A stretch of DNA of 64,000 nt from Bacteroides fragilis (GTDB lineage Bacteria > Bacteroidota > Bacteroidia > Bacteroidales > Bacteroidaceae), in the NCBI RefSeq assembly GCF_002849695.1, contig NZ_CP018937.1, positions 2,790,001-2,854,000 of the forward strand, given 5' to 3'. Shown piece by piece: positions 30,542 through 39,273 of the stretch. Each line of letters opens with the position of its first letter. Position 1 is the first letter of the stretch. The position numbers and the translations under genes are program-made. A model generated the notes under the pieces. That model was not told the DNA's origin, ran no database searches, and saw only the letters and a program-made list of their open reading frames with translations.

Positions 30542-32449
30542 TTAAAAATTAGAAACATCATAAGCTACTTTCTTACCTAAAGTGATATAAACTCCCAGAT
30601 AGAAGAAACGGTCACTGGAAGCACGGACGGCCTGTCCGTTAATCCGTCCATATTCGTTCTTACGCCCCGTCAGATTAGTGGCAGAGGCATGTACGATAAC
30701 CTTCTTACTCGCCAGCACAGTGATACCCAAATCGAGAGAATGGCAGGGTTTTACTTCATCATTCATCAACCCCGGCAGTTCCGGATTATGATAAGGACGC
30801 CCACTTGCCAACCGGTCGGTCACGCTGAAGATGGTTCGCAGACGGGGAACACTGTATTTCAGTACCAATGACACATTATGACGGGTAGCGTATTGCGGAA
30901 CGGTCAGTTCAGTATATTCCCGGTATTTCCGTTTTGAAAGATTATAAGAATAGGACAAACGGTATTCAAAATTCTTCCATAGGGCATTGTCACAAAAATA
31001 TAGGTCAACGCCTTTACTATGTCCGTATCCATCGGGAACCATACCTTGGGGAACAGACAATTCCAGCCTTTTATAATTTTTGTAATAAAACTCCGCTTTG
31101 TAAAATCGCCCGCTCTGTTCGTATTGGAGACTGAAGAGAGTCTGCCTACAGATATTAGAGGGCAAAGCAGTGTTTTTTATCAGGTATTTATTTTCCGGTA
31201 ATTGAGTGTATTGTCCTGCCACAACCGAGATTGACAAACGATTCCACGCATAACTGACAGCAGCTCTGGGAGACCAGTTCATCCGCCGGTTCAATGAAAC
31301 ATACTCCGGACGGAAAGACAGTTCTGTTTTGAAGTGTTCCGACAGATAAAAAATGGACGAAAGAAATCCTGCACAGATCGTGGGGTACATACGGTTTTCA
31401 TCATAGAGCAACTCAAACCGATAATAATCCCGATATGACCGGATAAAAGTTTCAACTCCCGCGTCCAGACGTAGCCAAGGAGTAAATTGCCGGAAGGACC
31501 TGACTTTCAAATGAAGTTCCTGCTGCCGCTCACTCCATGCATCCCCGCCGGTCACTGCACCTCCCACTCGCCGGTCATAAAAAGAACACGCAGCCCCGAA
31601 AAACCAATTCCAACCGGAAGCGGCACGTTTGCGGAAGGTAGTGTTCAGATAAACATTATTTTCACCCAAAGCGAAAAGATGACGGTCTGCATCTGCATAA
31701 TTTGAAAAGGAAGTACGGTCATACCCTGCATATAATTTGAATACAGTCCTTTCATCCGGCGTGTACCGATATTGGGCAGCACCGGAAAACATACCGTATG
31801 GCTGCTTGAAATCAGTCCGGGAAGGATAAACCCGATAATAAGGTGACAGATTCTGATAATCGAGATTCAGCGAAAGTGAAGAGTGCCCGAAAGCCCGCGT
31901 ACCACCTCCTCCCAATCCGACGGTAGAAACATTCATCCCCAGTTTATTGACCGTACTATGGTCCTTGGTTTCCAGAGGAAGTACAGCAGACAAGGCCTCT
32001 CCATACTCCTGTGACTGTCCGCCGGAAGCCAGATTGACACCACTGAACATAAAAGTGGAATAGCGTCCTCGTGCAGGAGTATCCGCTCCGGTTGTAGTAT
32101 AAGGATTCAACACATGCATGCCGTCTATATAGGTCTGTGTTTCGTTACTGCTCCCTCCACGCACCAGCAGACGACCGCTTTCACCCTGAATTTGAGCCCC
32201 CGGAAGGGTTTGCAAAGCCCGGTATAAATCCCCGTTAGCTCCTCCTACCGTTACCAGATCGACCGGTCGCAAATCGCTCCAGCGGCTGTTAGCCCTGGGA
32301 GTTTTATGTGCTTTAACGACTACCTCGTCCAACAATATACTATCACCGAAAGTCGTAAAAAAAATGGTATCCGTAGTTACGTTTTGGGCTACGAGTAAAA
32401 CCGGGAGAAGCATCAAGCTTCCAATTACTGTTACATAGAATCTTTTCAT
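30542..32449 (-). CDS. TonB-dependent receptor (plug and barrel), 635 aa
   Basis: Starts at ATG 32449 (MKRFYVTVIGSLMLLPVLLV, signal peptide to about 21); 45 upstream codons are not protein-like. It lacks the carboxypeptidase-like domain common in Bacteroides receptors. Plug about 35-150 (LLDEVVVKAHKTPRANS, LQTLPGAQIQGESGRLLVRG), barrel to the terminal Phe (AYDVSNF). It is small for the family. The substrate is not deducible; the DUF2141 partner and membrane LytTR regulator suggest dedicated local control. It follows the LytTR gene by 138 nt. Confidence 0.9.
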   Translation of the reverse strand: MKRFYVTVIGSLMLLPVLLVAQNVTTDTIFFTTFGDSILLDEVVVKAHKTPRANSRWSDLRPVDLVTVGGANGDLYRALQTLPGAQIQGESGRLLVRGGSSNETQTYIDGMHVLNPYTTTGADTPARGRYSTFMFSGVNLASGGQSQEYGEALSAVLPLETKDHSTVNKLGMNVSTVGLGGGGTRAFGHSSLSLNLDYQNLSPYYRVYPSRTDFKQPYGMFSGAAQYRYTPDERTVFKLYAGYDRTSFSNYADADRHLFALGENNVYLNTTFRKRAASGWNWFFGAACSFYDRRVGGAVTGGDAWSERQQELHLKVRSFRQFTPWLRLDAGVETFIRSYRDYYRFELLYDENRMYPTICAGFLSSIFYLSEHFKTELSFRPEYVSLNRRMNWSPRAAVSYAWNRLSISVVAGQYTQLPENKYLIKNTALPSNICRQTLFSLQYEQSGRFYKAEFYYKNYKRLELSVPQGMVPDGYGHSKGVDLYFCDNALWKNFEYRLSYSYNLSKRKYREYTELTVPQYATRHNVSLVLKYSVPRLRTIFSVTDRLASGRPYHNPELPGLMNDEVKPCHSLDLGITVLASKKVIVHASATNLTGRKNEYGRINGQAVRASSDRFFYLGVYITLGKKVAYDVSNF

Positions 32450-32587
32450 TGTGGTCTGTTTGCTAACATTTTCACCGGCAAACATAAAGGATCGGTTCCA
32501 AGCAAAAAAATATCCGGGACAGACAGCCCGGATATGTGACAAGCAGTTCGTCCTATGTGACGAACTGCATCTTTTTGTGACCAACGG

Positions 32588-33505
32588 TTATTTGCCGACT
32601 ATAGTTTCCATCAGCTCTTTAACCTGTTTGGAATAGGCCCGTGATACAGGTATCTCTTCCGGACAACCTTCCAAAAGCAAACGGTAGCCCTGTGAGTTTC
32701 CACTAACCTTTACCACCTTACGGAGATTGACCAGAAAAGCACGGTGACACTTCGCTACCAACGGAGACCCACCGGTTACTTCCTCCGCCTGCTTCATGGT
32801 CATCCGCAACAGACACTGCATAGTTCTGCCTCCTTTCTGATAGTTCACCCGGATATAGTTTCCATCGGACTCTATATACAACAAGTCCTTAGAGTCCAAT
32901 TCCAGAGATTCCCTGGTACCGCCCTGGAACGAAAGCAAAGAAACTATTTCAGTTGTTTCTATAGATTCCGTCGCAGATACCGACCGCTGTAAATGGAGGT
33001 TCATCTCCGTCGCTTCCTCTAAATGGATAGCCAACAACCTGTTTTGATTCAATAAAATGAAAAGTACTGTAGGGAAAAGCCCGATAACCAAAGTGAACAA
33101 TGCAAAAACACAAAAGACATCCCAACGCAGCCCCCAGCCAAAAACAAATGTTGAATAAAGCCAGTTACCGACAGCAATAAATAAGATTACCATCAACAGA
33201 TTGACTATCTGTTTCCATACGGTCCACCCCTCTTCTTTGTAAAACTCCGGAAACAGACAGGCAAAAAGATACACGGGGATGCTCAGAAATACTGCTGTCA
33301 CACCCATAAAGCCCAAAAGTATCCAAAACTTATGCCCCTCAATGCCCGATATTCCGAAAGGCTGTAAAACCAGTAATATAAGGAATACGACCAACGAAGA
33401 AATCAATACCACCTTCCATCTTTGATACACAACCGGATAAGGACTTTGCAGGTATCTTCGTATTTTTTCACTCCAATGATTTCCCATTTGTATTCTGTTT
33501 TTCAC
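32588..33505 (-). CDS. membrane-bound LytTR-family transcriptional regulator
   Basis: 305 residues: four membrane helices (about 30-48, 62-84, 98-118 and 125-150), a helical linker, then a LytTR DNA-binding domain about 200-300 (LDSKDLLYIESDGNYIRVNY, VAKCHRAFLVNLRKVVKVSG, EEIPVSRAYSKQVKEL). No receiver domain, so it is a one-component regulator that may sense a membrane or envelope signal directly. An alternative start lies at the seventh codon (MGNHWSEKI). It sits just upstream of the TonB receptor and DUF2141 genes, its likely targets. Confidence 0.88.
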   Translation of the reverse strand: MKNRIQMGNHWSEKIRRYLQSPYPVVYQRWKVVLISSLVVFLILLVLQPFGISGIEGHKFWILLGFMGVTAVFLSIPVYLFACLFPEFYKEEGWTVWKQIVNLLMVILFIAVGNWLYSTFVFGWGLRWDVFCVFALFTLVIGLFPTVLFILLNQNRLLAIHLEEATEMNLHLQRSVSATESIETTEIVSLLSFQGGTRESLELDSKDLLYIESDGNYIRVNYQKGGRTMQCLLRMTMKQAEEVTGGSPLVAKCHRAFLVNLRKVVKVSGNSQGYRLLLEGCPEEIPVSRAYSKQVKELMETIVGK

Positions 33506-33574
33506 TCTTGTTGCAAAGTAATATAAAATATCGCACGGACAGCTATAAATCGAGAGATAATCTTAAAGACAAAA

Positions 33575-33602
33575 AGAGGCAATCCTCTTCAGAATTGCCT
33601 CT
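33575..33602 (-). terminator. intrinsic terminator of the OmpH-like gene
   Basis: Stem AGAGGCAAT/ATTGCCTCT (9 bp), 10-nt loop; on the reverse strand it is followed by TTTTTGTCTTT. Lies 28 nt past the stop. Confidence 0.85.
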
Positions 33603-33630
33603 CCTATTTCATAATATGATAAACCGGATT

Positions 33631-34236
33631 TTACTTCTTACCCACAGGAGCATATCTTGCGTTAAGTCCGTCTACAATTTCTTTTGTGATGTTCAGTGTG
33701 CTGTCGGCATACAACAGATTATCAAAACTGGTATTGCTGATAATCAGGTTATAACCTTTAGTCTTATTGTATTCTTTCAGGAAAGCATTGATAGAGTCAC
33801 GCAGAATCTGGCTGTTTTTAGCATTTTCAGATGCCATTTCAGTAGCCAGTTTGTTTTGCAGTGCCTGCAAATCCTGCTCCAATTTACCTAAGCGTGCATA
33901 TTCCTGTTGTGCTCTTTCCGGAGAAATAAAAGCATTGCTTTCATATTTCTTCTGGAATTCCTGCTGTGATTTACGCAGTTCGTTAGCTTTTTGATTTAAT
34001 ACCATACGGCTGTTCTCTTCCTTACTGATCATATCAGCATTCAGATCTTTGCAGAAATTATATTGAGACAACAATGTATCTACTTCTACATAAGCGATTT
34101 TCAGACCAGAAGTGGCATTTGCATTTCCGGAAGCAGCAGGAGCAGCAGCATTGTCGGCTTTACCAGCGCATTGTGAAAAAAGAAAGAGGAATGCAAGAGC
34201 AGCAAATCCGTTAATGAGGTAATTCATTCTCTTCAT
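33631..34236 (-). CDS. OmpH/Skp-like periplasmic chaperone, predicted lipoprotein
   Basis: 201 residues. Lipobox FLFSQC puts the acylated Cys at about residue 23, followed by an Ala/Asn-rich linker. The OmpH core is visible: LKIAYVEVDTLLSQYNF, a long charged coiled coil (about 70-155), and YNLIISNTSFDNLLYADSTLNIT. Skp/OmpH proteins are trimeric chaperones for unfolded outer-membrane proteins; here a lipid anchor would tether it. It follows the small membrane protein gene by 27 nt and has a strong terminator downstream. Confidence 0.9.
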   Translation of the reverse strand: MKRMNYLINGFAALAFLFLFSQCAGKADNAAAPAASGNANATSGLKIAYVEVDTLLSQYNFCKDLNADMISKEENSRMVLNQKANELRKSQQEFQKKYESNAFISPERAQQEYARLGKLEQDLQALQNKLATEMASENAKNSQILRDSINAFLKEYNKTKGYNLIISNTSFDNLLYADSTLNITKEIVDGLNARYAPVGKK

Positions 34237-34263
34237 ACTTGTAAAATATAGTTTTTTAATTAA

Positions 34264-34497
34264 TTAGTTCATACTATCGTTTAAGGTTTTCTCAATTTCA
34301 TCAATAGAAAAGCGCCGTTTCTTTTGTGCTTCCCGATCTTGAGACTGTGCACAACTTATGCCTCTCTCCCTTAACGCTTTATTGCCGCTGACGTGCCCGT
34401 TGGGAAATTTTCCGCCTTTTGTAAAGAAGACTTTTATGCCTAATAAACCAAGGCAAATAGCAACTATTAACAGAGTTATCAGTATTGTATAGAGCAT
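34264..34497 (-). CDS. small single-helix membrane protein, unknown
   Basis: 77 residues: an N-terminal membrane helix about 2-25 (YTILITLLIVAICLGLLGIK), then a cytoplasmic part with GGKFPNGHVSGNKALRERGI and a charged C-terminus. The single Cys and GHVSGNKAL motif recall small maturation factors such as NqrM, but the Cys pattern of NqrM is absent, so I leave it unnamed. It lies 27 nt upstream of the OmpH-like gene and is preceded by a TATATTTG box. Confidence 0.65.
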   Translation of the reverse strand: MLYTILITLLIVAICLGLLGIKVFFTKGGKFPNGHVSGNKALRERGISCAQSQDREAQKKRRFSIDEIEKTLNDSMN

Positions 34498-34517
34498 TTC
34501 TATTAATTTTGTGGGTG

Positions 34518-34525
34518 CAAATATA
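34518..34525 (-). promoter_or_regulatory. promoter -7 box of the small membrane protein/OmpH pair
   Basis: TATATTTG on the reverse strand (CAAATATA on +), 20 nt before the start at 34497. Confidence 0.55.
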
Positions 34526-34658
34526 GACTTTTGTACTGACTAAGCCTCCTTTTTTACCATAAAAAAAGAGAAACGGGTTCAAAATTCGCAAGCAAATTAA
34601 CCATATTTAGCAATAAGGGGTTAAAATTGAATTTTTAATTCCATAAAAAGAAAAGAGA

Positions 34659-36125
34659 ATGGAAAAATCAGAACTGAAACCGGCCGGCGTATTTCACTTC
34701 TTCAACGAAATCTGCCAGGTGCCCCGTCCTTCAAAGAAGGAAGAAAAGATAATCGCTTATTTAAAAGCGTTCGGAGAAAAATATAATTTAGAGACAAAAG
34801 TGGACGAAGCCGGTAATGTACTTATCAAGAAGCCGGCTACTCCGGGTAAAGAAAACCTGAAGACAGTGATCTTGCAATCACACGTAGACATGGTGTGCGA
34901 AAAGAATAACGATACGGAGCATGACTTCCTGACCGACCCTATCGAGACGGAGATTGACGGGGAATGGATGAAGGCAAAAGGAACAACTCTGGGGGCTGAC
35001 AACGGTATCGGTGTAGCTACTGAGTTGGCCATTCTGGCCGACGACAGCATTGAGCACGGTCCTCTCGAATGTCTGTTCACTGTAGATGAAGAGACAGGTC
35101 TGACCGGTGCTTTTGCCCTGAAAGAGGGGTTCATGAACGGGGAAATCCTATTAAACCTCGACTCGGAAGATGAAGGTGAACTTTTCATCGGTTGTGCAGG
35201 TGGTATCGACTCGGTTGCCCAATTCAAATACGAAACGGTGATGACACCCATCAGCCACCTTTGCTTCCATATCACCGTGAAAGGTCTGAAAGGCGGGCAT
35301 TCCGGTGGAGATATCCATCTGGGACGCGGCAATGCCAACAAGATTCTGAATCGCTTCCTGTACCTGATGCAGAATACTTATCAGGAAGACTTCTTCCTCT
35401 TCGAATTCAATGGAGGTAACCTGCGAAATGCCATTCCGCGTGAAGCTTCAGCTGTATTCTCCGTACCGGAACATTATAAGCACGATGTGCGCACAGCCTT
35501 GAATGTCTTTATTGCAGAAATAGAAGACGAACTTCATAAGATAGAACCGGATCTGAGTATTCTTCTTGAAACGGAACCTCGTCGTGACTGGGCTATCGAC
35601 CCAAGTACAGCCTATCGCCTGATCACTTCGTTGTATGCCTGCCCGCACGGAGTTTATGCCATGAGCCATGACATCCCGGGTCTGGTGGAAACATCGACCA
35701 ATCTGGCATCTGTCAAGATGAAACCGGAAAATACTATCCGTATCGAAACCAGCCAGCGCAGTTCCATTCTTTCTTCACGCGACGATGTAGCCAACACTGT
35801 ACGTGCAGTATTTACTTTGGCAGGCGCGCAAGTGACTTGGGGTGACGGATATCCCGGATGGAAACCCAATCCGGACTCGGAAATTCTGAAAGTAGCTGAA
35901 GAGTCATATAAACGTCTGTTCGGTGTAGATGCCAAAGTGAAAGCAATTCACGCCGGACTGGAATGTGGTTTATTCCTTGATAAATATCCTGCATTGGACA
36001 TGATTTCCTTCGGTCCTACATTGACAGGAGTCCACTCTCCGGACGAACGGATGCATATTCCTTCAGTAGATAAATTCTGGAAGCATCTGTTGGATGTATT
36101 GGCACATATTCCGGCAAAGAACTAA
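34659..36125 (+). CDS. pepD: aminoacyl-histidine dipeptidase (PepD)
   Basis: 488 residues, the expected size for PepD of the M20 metallopeptidase family, which cleaves Xaa-His and other dipeptides in the cytoplasm. Metal-site motifs are present: LQSHVDMVCEKN, TLGADNGIGVATELAIL, FTVDEETGLTGAFAL, LNLDSEDEGELFIGCAGG and, at the C-terminus, HAGLECGLF and GPTLTGVHSPDERM. The lid domain lies between (GLKGGHSGGDIHLGRGNA). No partner genes; a large palindrome separates it from the next gene. Confidence 0.95.
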   Translation: MEKSELKPAGVFHFFNEICQVPRPSKKEEKIIAYLKAFGEKYNLETKVDEAGNVLIKKPATPGKENLKTVILQSHVDMVCEKNNDTEHDFLTDPIETEIDGEWMKAKGTTLGADNGIGVATELAILADDSIEHGPLECLFTVDEETGLTGAFALKEGFMNGEILLNLDSEDEGELFIGCAGGIDSVAQFKYETVMTPISHLCFHITVKGLKGGHSGGDIHLGRGNANKILNRFLYLMQNTYQEDFFLFEFNGGNLRNAIPREASAVFSVPEHYKHDVRTALNVFIAEIEDELHKIEPDLSILLETEPRRDWAIDPSTAYRLITSLYACPHGVYAMSHDIPGLVETSTNLASVKMKPENTIRIETSQRSSILSSRDDVANTVRAVFTLAGAQVTWGDGYPGWKPNPDSEILKVAEESYKRLFGVDAKVKAIHAGLECGLFLDKYPALDMISFGPTLTGVHSPDERMHIPSVDKFWKHLLDVLAHIPAKN

Positions 36126-36130
36126 ATCAA

Positions 36131-36205
36131 TTTCACCACAGAGGACACAAAGAAGAATTCACTTGATAATTCTAAAATTAAAAATCTGTGTGCTCTGTGG
36201 TGAAT
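36131..36205. repeat. extragenic palindrome copy 2
   Basis: TTTCACCACAGAGGACAC near the left end and GTGTGCTCTGTGGTGAA near the right, about 35 nt apart; same family as the copy in the ffh leader. Lies between pepD and the next rightward gene. Confidence 0.85.
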
Positions 36206-36225
36206 CAAAACGAGAACTAAAATCT

Positions 36226-37260
36226 ATGCTCCGTCTTTTCTTTTTATTGCTGATTTCCTCCACTTCACTTTTTCTTTCTGCACAAAATCAGCCTCCTTTT
36301 CGTGTCGTCTTTTGGAATACCGAAAACTTCTTCGATACCCGGCACGATTCACTCAAAAATGACAGGGAGTTTCTGCCCCATTCGCTCCGGCATTGGGGCT
36401 ATAGCCGATATAAAAAGAAGATAGATAATGTGGCCCGCACTCTTGCAGCAGTCGGAGAATGGAACTTTCCGGTATTGATAGGATTGTGTGAAGTGGAAAA
36501 TGATACGGTTATGCGCGATCTCACGCTTTATTCTCCACTTAAGGAGGCAGATTATCGTTATGTGATGACACACTCTCCTGACCAGCGCGGTATCGACGTA
36601 GCACTGCTTTACCAACGCGACCGGTTCAAACTCCTTACCTGTTCTTCCATCCCTGTCGGCAATTTTGAGAATCATCGTCCGACAAGGGATATCCTGCACG
36701 TCAGCGGATTATTGCTGACAGGTGATACACTGGATGTATTAGTGGCACATCTACCCTCCCGCTCGGGCGGAGCACGTCAATCAGAACCTTATCGCCTTTT
36801 TGCGGCACAAAAACTGAAAAATGCGGCAGACAGCCTAATGTGTGTCCGCCGTTCTGCCAAATTGATTATTATGGGAGATTTTAATGATTATCCCACTGAC
36901 AAATCTGTAAAACAAGTCCTGAAAGCCCTTTCTCCCGAAGAGAATCCTGACCATAAACAACTGTACCACTTACTGGCGCGAAAAGCCAAGAACCGTAACT
37001 TCGGTTCCTATAAATATCAGGGTGAATGGGGATTGCTGGATCACCTGATTGTATCCGGTACACTGCTTGATACTTCCGGTACGCTTTTTACCGAGGAAAA
37101 AAAGGCAAGCGTACTGCGCTTGCCTTTCCTTCTGATAAAAGATGAAAAATACGGAGGCATGCAGCCTTTCCGCACCTACATCGGAATGAAATACCAGGGA
37201 GGATACAGTGATCACTTACCTGTATATACCGATTTCGAAACCAATCAATCCGAATATTGA
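36226..37260 (+). CDS. secreted endonuclease/exonuclease/phosphatase-family protein
   Basis: 344 residues from the ATG at 36226 (MLRLFFLLLISSTSLFLSAQ, signal peptide); the upstream frame runs through the palindrome and is rejected. DNase I-like EEP motifs are visible: VVFWNTENFFDTR, LIGLCEVENDTVM, RGIDVALLY, LVAHLPSRSGG, LIIMGDFNDYP and SDHLPVYTDF, with the expected metal and catalytic Glu, Asp, Asn and His. The substrate, whether nucleic acid, phosphoinositide-like or other phosphoester, is unknown. Its end overlaps the convergent MscS gene by 16 nt. Confidence 0.88.
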   Translation: MLRLFFLLLISSTSLFLSAQNQPPFRVVFWNTENFFDTRHDSLKNDREFLPHSLRHWGYSRYKKKIDNVARTLAAVGEWNFPVLIGLCEVENDTVMRDLTLYSPLKEADYRYVMTHSPDQRGIDVALLYQRDRFKLLTCSSIPVGNFENHRPTRDILHVSGLLLTGDTLDVLVAHLPSRSGGARQSEPYRLFAAQKLKNAADSLMCVRRSAKLIIMGDFNDYPTDKSVKQVLKALSPEENPDHKQLYHLLARKAKNRNFGSYKYQGEWGLLDHLIVSGTLLDTSGTLFTEEKKASVLRLPFLLIKDEKYGGMQPFRTYIGMKYQGGYSDHLPVYTDFETNQSEY

Positions 37261-38414
37261 TATACCTTCAGTTCAAACTTGGGTACCATAGCAAAAAAAT
37301 GATCGAAAATATCGGATTGGATACGTTCATATTCTTTCCAAACCTTGTTACGGGAAAAGAAATAAATCTGAATAGGTACCCCGTATTCAGTAGCTTCCTT
37401 CTGGCTGATAATCAGGTCGAGATCCTGATTTACCACAGGCAAACTGCAAAGATAACGTTCTACGTATACCCTGAATACTTGCGAATTTGTAGGCACCACT
37501 CCTTCCTCCGGCTGATAATCTGCCAACAGAGGTATCTCTTTGCGAAAGGTATCAAGCATTTCGGGGGTGCAGAACTTCAAAGTTGTCAGATCAAGAAAAA
37601 TGCTCTTCATCACCCGCCGTCCTCCGGATTCCGTCATTCCCCGCCAGTTCTGGAACGAGCCGTTCACCAAAGAATAGGGAGGAACGGTAGAAATAGTATT
37701 ATCGAAATTCTGAATCTTAACGGTATTCAATGTAATCTCTTCCACAATGCCGTTTGCATTGGTTGAAGGGATGGTCACCCAGTCACCGGGACGTATCATA
37801 TCGTTGGCAGACAACTGAATGCCTGCCACAAACCCCAGAATGCTATCTTTAAAGACCAACATCAGAATAGCGGCAGAAGCCCCCAACCCGGCGAACAGCG
37901 TAGCAGGAGATTTATCGACAATTATGGAGACAATCACAATGCCGCCAATAAAGAAGACAAGAACCTGTAATACCTGAATAAAGCCTTTCATCGGACGATT
38001 CTTCAACTTTTCTTTTCCATTGAGTATATCCAGCAACATCAGCAGACTGCTGTTGAGAGCCAGTAACAAGGCAAAGATCATATAGATAACACAAATTTTC
38101 TGCGAAACCAGCAACAAAGTCTTTCCGTGTACAAATGCCATAGGCAAAAGCATATACATCAGAATACCCGGCAGAATATGGATCAGGTGGTGAATCACTT
38201 TATGTTTGACCATCAATGTATCCCATTTATAAGGAGTCCGCCGTGACAGACGCTTTATTCCACCCACAAAAATGGCCTGGCAAAGATAATCCAGCCCGAC
38301 CGCAATAAAAATCATCAGGATGGCAATAATCGTTTCATCAAAGGTATTCGCTATTTTCGGGTCCACTCCCCAACCTATAAGGATTTTATTCATCCAACTT
38401 CCTAAATCTATCAT
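37245..38414 (-). CDS. MscS-family mechanosensitive channel
   Basis: 389 residues. Four or five membrane helices in the N-terminal half; the pore helix region reads LFAGLGASAAILMLVFKDSI, and the beta domain carries LGFVAGIQLSANDMIRPGDWV, the MscS signature, followed by EEITLNTVKIQNFDNT. The C-terminal domain is somewhat longer than E. coli MscS. It releases solutes under hypo-osmotic stress. The 3' end overlaps the convergent gene by 16 nt, so the two transcripts are antisense at their ends. Confidence 0.93.
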   Translation of the reverse strand: MIDLGSWMNKILIGWGVDPKIANTFDETIIAILMIFIAVGLDYLCQAIFVGGIKRLSRRTPYKWDTLMVKHKVIHHLIHILPGILMYMLLPMAFVHGKTLLLVSQKICVIYMIFALLLALNSSLLMLLDILNGKEKLKNRPMKGFIQVLQVLVFFIGGIVIVSIIVDKSPATLFAGLGASAAILMLVFKDSILGFVAGIQLSANDMIRPGDWVTIPSTNANGIVEEITLNTVKIQNFDNTISTVPPYSLVNGSFQNWRGMTESGGRRVMKSIFLDLTTLKFCTPEMLDTFRKEIPLLADYQPEEGVVPTNSQVFRVYVERYLCSLPVVNQDLDLIISQKEATEYGVPIQIYFFSRNKVWKEYERIQSDIFDHFFAMVPKFELKVYQYSD

Positions 38415-38493
38415 AACTATCGTCTTTATTTTAACATGTTCACTTTATCAAAATAACATCTGAATGGGCTTTAGGTTTAGCCCAAATAAAAAA

Positions 38494-38527
38494 GGCTGTA
38501 TTGAAAAACGGTATTTTCAATACAGCC
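38494..38527 (-). terminator. intrinsic terminator closing the glycan-degradation operon
   Basis: Perfect 14-bp stem GGCTGTATTGAAAA/TTTTCAATACAGCC, 6-nt loop, followed on the reverse strand by TTTTTTATTT. Lies 24 nt past the aldolase-like stop. Confidence 0.9.
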
Positions 38528-38551
38528 AGCTTCATCTGTTACCAGAAATCC

Positions 38552-39208
38552 TTATCCATTTACCTTTTTATAATCTTCCAGAAATTTCTTCAGCCCGGCA
38601 TCTGTCAACGGATGATTCAGCAGCCCCTTAATGGCACTCAACGGGCAAGTCGCCACATCGGCACCGGCTTCCACACATTCCATAATATGCTTGGTGCTAC
38701 GGATGGAGGCCGCCAACACCTGAGTAGGATAATTGTAGAAACGGTACATCCGCACAATATCGGCAACCAGTCCGACACCATCTTCACAAATGTCATCCAG
38801 GCGTCCTACGAAAGGAGAAACATACGTAGCTCCCGCTTTGGCAGCCAGCAAAGCCTGACCGGCAGAAAAGACCAGCGTACAGTTGGTGCGAATGCCCTGT
38901 TCGGAAAAGTGCTTGATGGCTTTGATGCCGTCGGCAATGCAGGGCACCTTCACCACAATGTGGGGATTGAGGGCTGCCAGCTCTTTTCCTTCCCGAATCA
39001 TTCCTTCGTAATCAGTAGCGATCACTTCGGCACTGACATCGCCTTGCACGATGTTACATATCTCCACGTAATGCTTCCGCTGGTTCCCGACTCCTTTTAT
39101 CCCCTCTTTAGCCATCAGAGAAGGATTAGTCGTTACTCCGTCCAAGACTCCCAAATCGTGTGCTTCCCGGATTTGCTCCAGGTTAGCCGTATCAATAAAG
39201 AATTTCAT
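38552..39208 (-). CDS. transaldolase-family fructose-6-phosphate aldolase-like protein
   Basis: 218 residues, the short (MipB/TalC, Fsa) form of the transaldolase family. Motifs: KFFIDTANLEQIREAHDLGV, DGVTTNPSLMAKEG, the Schiff-base Lys in HIVVKVPC, NCTLVFSAGQALLAAKAGA and YVSPFVGRLDD. Members act either as transaldolase or as fructose-6-phosphate/dihydroxyacetone aldolase; sequence by eye cannot separate them. It is the last gene of the leftward operon that begins with a sulfatase, 65 nt after the fucosidase, and is followed by a strong terminator. It may feed released sugar carbon into central metabolism. Confidence 0.92.
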   Translation of the reverse strand: MKFFIDTANLEQIREAHDLGVLDGVTTNPSLMAKEGIKGVGNQRKHYVEICNIVQGDVSAEVIATDYEGMIREGKELAALNPHIVVKVPCIADGIKAIKHFSEQGIRTNCTLVFSAGQALLAAKAGATYVSPFVGRLDDICEDGVGLVADIVRMYRFYNYPTQVLAASIRSTKHIMECVEAGADVATCPLSAIKGLLNHPLTDAGLKKFLEDYKKVNG

Positions 39209-39273
39209 ACCTAATAGTGTTTAATATCTTATATTCAAACAGATAACCCGGAGCAGTTGTTCAATGGAACGAC

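Noticed and set aside
36094..36225. N-terminal extension of the nuclease/phosphatase-family gene through the palindrome
   Set aside because: The extension overlaps pepD and the extragenic repeat; the ATG at 36226 starts a normal signal peptide.
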